From Cunninghamia lanceolata (Eukaryota > Streptophyta > Pinopsida > Cupressales > Cupressaceae), in assembly GCA_027924645.1 (NCBI GenBank), contig BSBN01001965.1, positions 15,180,001-15,244,000 of the forward strand: 64,000 nt of DNA, given 5' to 3'. Below, piece by piece: positions 60,687-64,000 of the stretch (within the stretch, counting starts at the first letter, position 1; the number at the start of each line of letters is the position of its first letter). Both the position numbers and the translations under genes were made by a program. A model generated the notes under the pieces. That model did not search any database. It was given only the letters and a program-made list of their open reading frames with translations, and was not told the origin of the DNA.

Positions 60687-61889
60687 AAGCAGCATACCCT
60701 AGCCTTCTAATGAACGGTGGAGATTAACTCAACACCGACGGTCCAGATTACATGGCATTTAATAAGATACATCAGTTTGTTACATTTTCGGATTTGCCTT
60801 TGTCTTGTAGGAAAAAGACAAAATATAGGTTGCAAATACATTGAATCTGGACAAAATAGATACCCATTTGGTTATACATGATGAAAAGTCAATTTTCAAG
60901 GCCTAATAAAGCCAAAATAGAGTCACATGACACTTGAAAACTTGAGCTGATGTGGATCTACGGGATTCCAAGTGCTGAGTGGATCAAAAAGGAGTATTTG
61001 GCACTTTATTAGTGAAGATATATCCAATTGGATGCTTTCTAGACCGATTCTTGATGACTGGCCTGTTGGGATAGCTATATGCATGTCTTGTTGATCCGAT
61101 CCAAGGTTATTTGAGTGGCATTTTGGGGAAAATATCAAAAATATAATTTTTGGTATTTTCTACATCGTAGTAAATTGCATTTTTGGAGGCCTTCAGAGCG
61201 GAATGGGGGCTCGAAACCTATCGGCAGCCTGGCATTAAGCCTGAGTAGCCAGGCAGCTCAAACTAGACAACCGGTTTATCTTTCCAACGAGTCCAAGAAG
61301 TTTAAATTCTGATAAAATAGCTAGGAGTTATGACCTTCGGACTGGATCATTAGGACATTGGACTGGATCTGCAGGAACAATAGTGATTTGGCATGATCTT
61401 CTATGTCTTTTAGCTCTTGAGACTCATCTTTATCATCTTGGACATTATACTGACTTCCTTTTGCATGTGTAGCAGTAATTTGGTTGATAGAATGTTGATT
61501 CTATATCTCTAGATCAATACTGCATATCTGTGTGTACATCCTTCCAAGACGGCTCCAGTTGGCTCCTTTGAGCTCTCCAAGACCTACAATTCACAATACA
61601 AAGCATCAATTTCATCTTAACAAGTCATTTTTCATCAATTTGGATCAAAACATGTCCATTTGCAGTCATGAATCAGTCAAAAACAACTCATTGTCAATGT
61701 CACCTTCTTGTAAACAACCTCTTAAATCTAGTGATTTTTGCATGATTTTCTGCATTTTTCATCATTTTTGAGTACCCATTTGGCCAATATATTGATCTAG
61801 GAAGTTTTTGTAGTCATTAGGATCCATTTGCAGACTTTAATTTCATGTTTTTCTAGTATTTTCTGCAAAAAGCGAGATTTTTGGGGTTG

Positions 61890-62320
61890 TCCGACCTTAG
61901 CGCAGATTTTGGGTCCATCCGACCTTAGCGCGGATTTTGGGGTTGTCCGACCTTAGCGCAGATTTTGGGTCCATCTGACCTTAGCGCGGATTTTGGGGTT
62001 GTCCGACCTTAGCGCGGATTTTGGGGTTGTCCGACCTTAGCGCGGATTTTGGGTCCGTCCGACCTTAGCACGGATTTTGGGGTTGTCCGACCTTAGCGCG
62101 GATTTGGGTCCGTCCGACCTTAGCGCGGATTTTGGGGTTGTCCGACCTTAGCGCGGATTTTGGGGTTGTCCGACCTTAGCGCGGATTTTGGGTCCATCCG
62201 ACCTTAGCGCGGATTTTGGTGTTGTCTGACCTTAGCGCAGATTTTGGGTTCATCCGACCTTAGCGCGGATTTTGGGGTTGTCCGACCTTAGCGCGGATTT
62301 TGGGTTCATCCGACCTTAGC
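61890..62320. repeat. 28-bp minisatellite, 16 copies (3' LTR)
   Basis: Same unit and number as at 55524-55960, but the order of the two unit variants differs, with two places where the GGGGTTG variant follows itself. Confidence 0.95.
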
Positions 62321-62438
62321 GGTGACTTGGAGGGAGGTCGGTCGGAGGCAAATTTAGCGCAAAGGTCGGTTGGAGGCTGTTTTAGCACTTTTTGCAGTAG
62401 GAGGTGTTTTTAGCGCCAGATTTTGAATTGGTCAGGGT

Positions 62439-62503
62439 GAAAGTATATTTAAAAATATATTTAAGTATTTTCTTATACTTTAAATATTTTTAAATATACT
62501 TTC
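62439..62503. repeat. 65-bp inverted repeat (3' LTR)
   Basis: Same arms as 56075-56131 with an 8-bp addition (TTTTCTTA) in the loop. Confidence 0.9.
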
Positions 62504-63068
62504 AGGATGTTTGAGATAGGTTCCAGATCTATAGGATTTCATATGCAGATTCTAGAATTTTGAGGTTCTACCAGATTTTAGACTTAGCCATTTTTCAAGA
62601 TTTTCAAGATTTTAGACTTAGCCAAATCAGGGCTTCAGGAACATGTATCAGGGTGAAAGCTTATGGACCCCTTGGTGAAATCTAATGGAATTTGACGTGA
62701 TTTTGCAACTATAAGATCTGGAAACTATGAATTTCAACATGAAACATCCTGTAGAAGCACTTTCAAGGTCAACATCCCGTGACATAGGTTTTTAGAGCAA
62801 AGTACAATAACACCTAATCCCAATGCAGAAGGCAACAAAAGGCTATTTTTTAAGCACAAGACCACTCAAGACACTTCCAAATCAATCATGAAAAACATCA
62901 ACTGACTCCACACATGTGAAATACCCAAATCTATAACAAGTCATGCATTCTAAGCACAAATTCACCTTCTCATCATCATAAGCAAGAGAGGTCTAGACTC
63001 CAAGCCAAAGCAAAAGAGGGGGTCTCCATTTGTCAAAATGGGGCGTGTGTGCAAGGCACAATAGTCCG

Positions 63069-64000
63069 CATTTCTCCGCAAGATGATATCATACCTTGTG
63101 GTTCTGAAGGTAAGATTGAGAATGTCTTAAGAGTCCTTGATATGATTTTGGATGTGTTTTGTGATCCACAGTAGAAGTTGTAAGTAAGCAGATGAATTAG
63201 TTAAGCATGTTCTTAAGGAAGAGGCCGACTAGTATGTTAAATCTTTGTGTAGAGAAAAGTTAACATTTGAAGGATCTATGTAAGTAATTAAATGATTAGA
63301 GATGACCTATATGAACACTCTTGGGAGAAGCTTTGGGTCTGCGCAACACATAGTGCATTGGATTCAACACATAGTGCATTGGATTGAACGATAAGGTACA
63401 TCTTTCTATGTACACATTTCAATTCTTGGATGCCAACCTGATTATGGATTAAATCATGAGGTAGATATATAAGAGTGATGATCTTTAGTTGTGTGTGGTG
63501 TGGAAATATATGTGTGTGATGTGAGGATGCAAATAGTGGAGCAGAGTTAGAGGATTAGTAGCGATGAAGACTTGGGATTCAAAATATAGTTGTTAAATGA
63601 CTGCACCCTGGCATAGTGGCAGATGCTTAAGAAGTACTCAGTTCTCATGTGCAATCCAATTGGAAGCAAGTGTTCATCTTCAAGACAGTGATCCTTCAAC
63701 AGGATTTAACAACCCTCAGGGTTTAACAACCCTTATTGTAATCTCAAGGCTACGTTTAGGGTTGAGGCAGTGAGCCTGCTAAACATAGTTGTACATCATG
63801 GTAGTGAGCCAACATTTTCTAGGCCTATGGAGTGACCAAGCTTGAACATCATTTTTTAAAGATTGCAATATATTTATAAGAACTAATCCTTTCCATGGTT
63901 TTTCCCGTTTTAGGTTTTCCACGTAAAATCTTGGTGTTGTGTGTCATGCTTTTGTGGATGTTGTTTAGTTGTATATTTTTCTTCTATTGGATTATTCTTT
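63069..64000 (+). repeat. Element 2 3' LTR, right part, cut by window edge
   Basis: Aligns with 46725 to about 47640. It contains a short private duplication of ACACATAGTGCATTGGATT around 63345-63385. Its end and the right target duplication lie outside the window. Confidence 0.9.

Larger units (their letters stand above)
53474..63063 (+). mobile_element. Element 3: young non-autonomous element with 3.2-kb LTRs, orientation ambiguous
   Basis: Two LTRs of 3218 and 3225 bp (TGTTGATGGTG to ACAACA/ACAATA) flank 3.1 kb. Perfect target duplications GTCCG lie at 53469-53473 and 63064-63068. The LTRs are about 99% identical by eye over their first kb. After the left LTR, AATGGCGACTCTGCTGGGAA matches the Arg-tRNA primer site used by Ogre/Tat-type gypsy elements, which supports plus orientation. 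However, no polypurine tract precedes the right LTR, and a second primer-site-like motif lies there on the minus strand beside an antisense ORF. No gag or pol is present. Confidence 0.9.
59839..63063 (+). repeat. Element 3 3' LTR
   Basis: Direct repeat of 53474-56691. It ends ACAATA where the 5' copy ends ACAACA, followed by GTCCG. Confidence 0.94.
38919..64000 (+). mobile_element. Element 2: non-autonomous copia/Sirevirus-like element, split twice, 3' end outside
   Basis: The 5' LTR is 38919-39215 plus 46493-47709 and the 3' LTR is 52937-53473 plus 63069 onward, cut by the window edge about 70 bp before its expected end. The internal region (47710-52936) carries a Gag-like ORF with six zinc knuckles and a second large ORF, but no pol. 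LTRs start TGTTGGCAAGAGACACT as in element 1 and end CAATA. Iterated polypurine tracts precede the 3' LTR. A copia element interrupts the 5' LTR and element 3 the 3' LTR. Removing both restores aligned LTRs of about 1.5 kb. Confidence 0.9.

Overview
The window looks like intergenic DNA from a large plant genome. It is AT-rich and almost entirely built of nested LTR retrotransposons, and I found no intact host gene, tRNA or rRNA. Initiator-Met and Arg type primer binding sites, Ty1/copia and Ty3/gypsy polyproteins, repeated polypurine tracts of the Sirevirus type and 3-5 kb LTRs all point to a seed plant. The density and age of nesting would suit a gymnosperm, but that is a guess.

Left block (1-24681). 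A long Ty3/gypsy element fills this part. Its 5' LTR starts before the window, its internal region is 12222 to about 19951, and its 3' LTR ends at 24681. Its coding relic reads gag, protease, RNase H-like domain, RT, RNase H, integrase. Two later insertions sit in it: element 1 (124-9194, inside the 5' LTR; a non-autonomous copia-like element with Gag zinc knuckles and a second large ORF but no pol) and a reverse-oriented solo LTR (17481-18580, inside integrase). The gypsy element itself landed in an older minus-strand copia RT (24682-25481).

Middle block (25967-35912). Element 4 lies on the minus strand. It has 3.4 kb LTRs, a Met-type primer site, a clear polypurine tract, a near-perfect target duplication and a 3.1 kb internal region without a convincing ORF. 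Beyond it, at 36253-37753, is a broken minus-strand coding sequence with an A-tail and a probable long target duplication, like a retroposed copy.

Right block (38919 to beyond 64000). Element 2 is another Gag plus second-ORF element with no pol. It is split by a complete copia element (39216-46487) in its 5' LTR and by element 3 (53474-63063) in its 3' LTR. Element 3 has 3.2 kb LTRs that are nearly identical, so it is the youngest insertion seen. Each LTR carries 16 copies of a 28-bp repeat, and the internal region contains only an antisense ORF of 678 codons.

The most interesting signals are: (i) the roughly 1,000-residue second ORF shared by elements 1 and 2, which I do not recognise; (ii) a possible conserved RNA/DNA hairpin around the polypurine tract/3' LTR junction in elements 1, 2 and the copia element; (iii) element 3, with primer-site-like motifs at both internal ends, no polypurine tract and an antisense ORF; and (iv) tandem zinc-knuckle arrays. 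All boundaries and divergence figures were read by eye.
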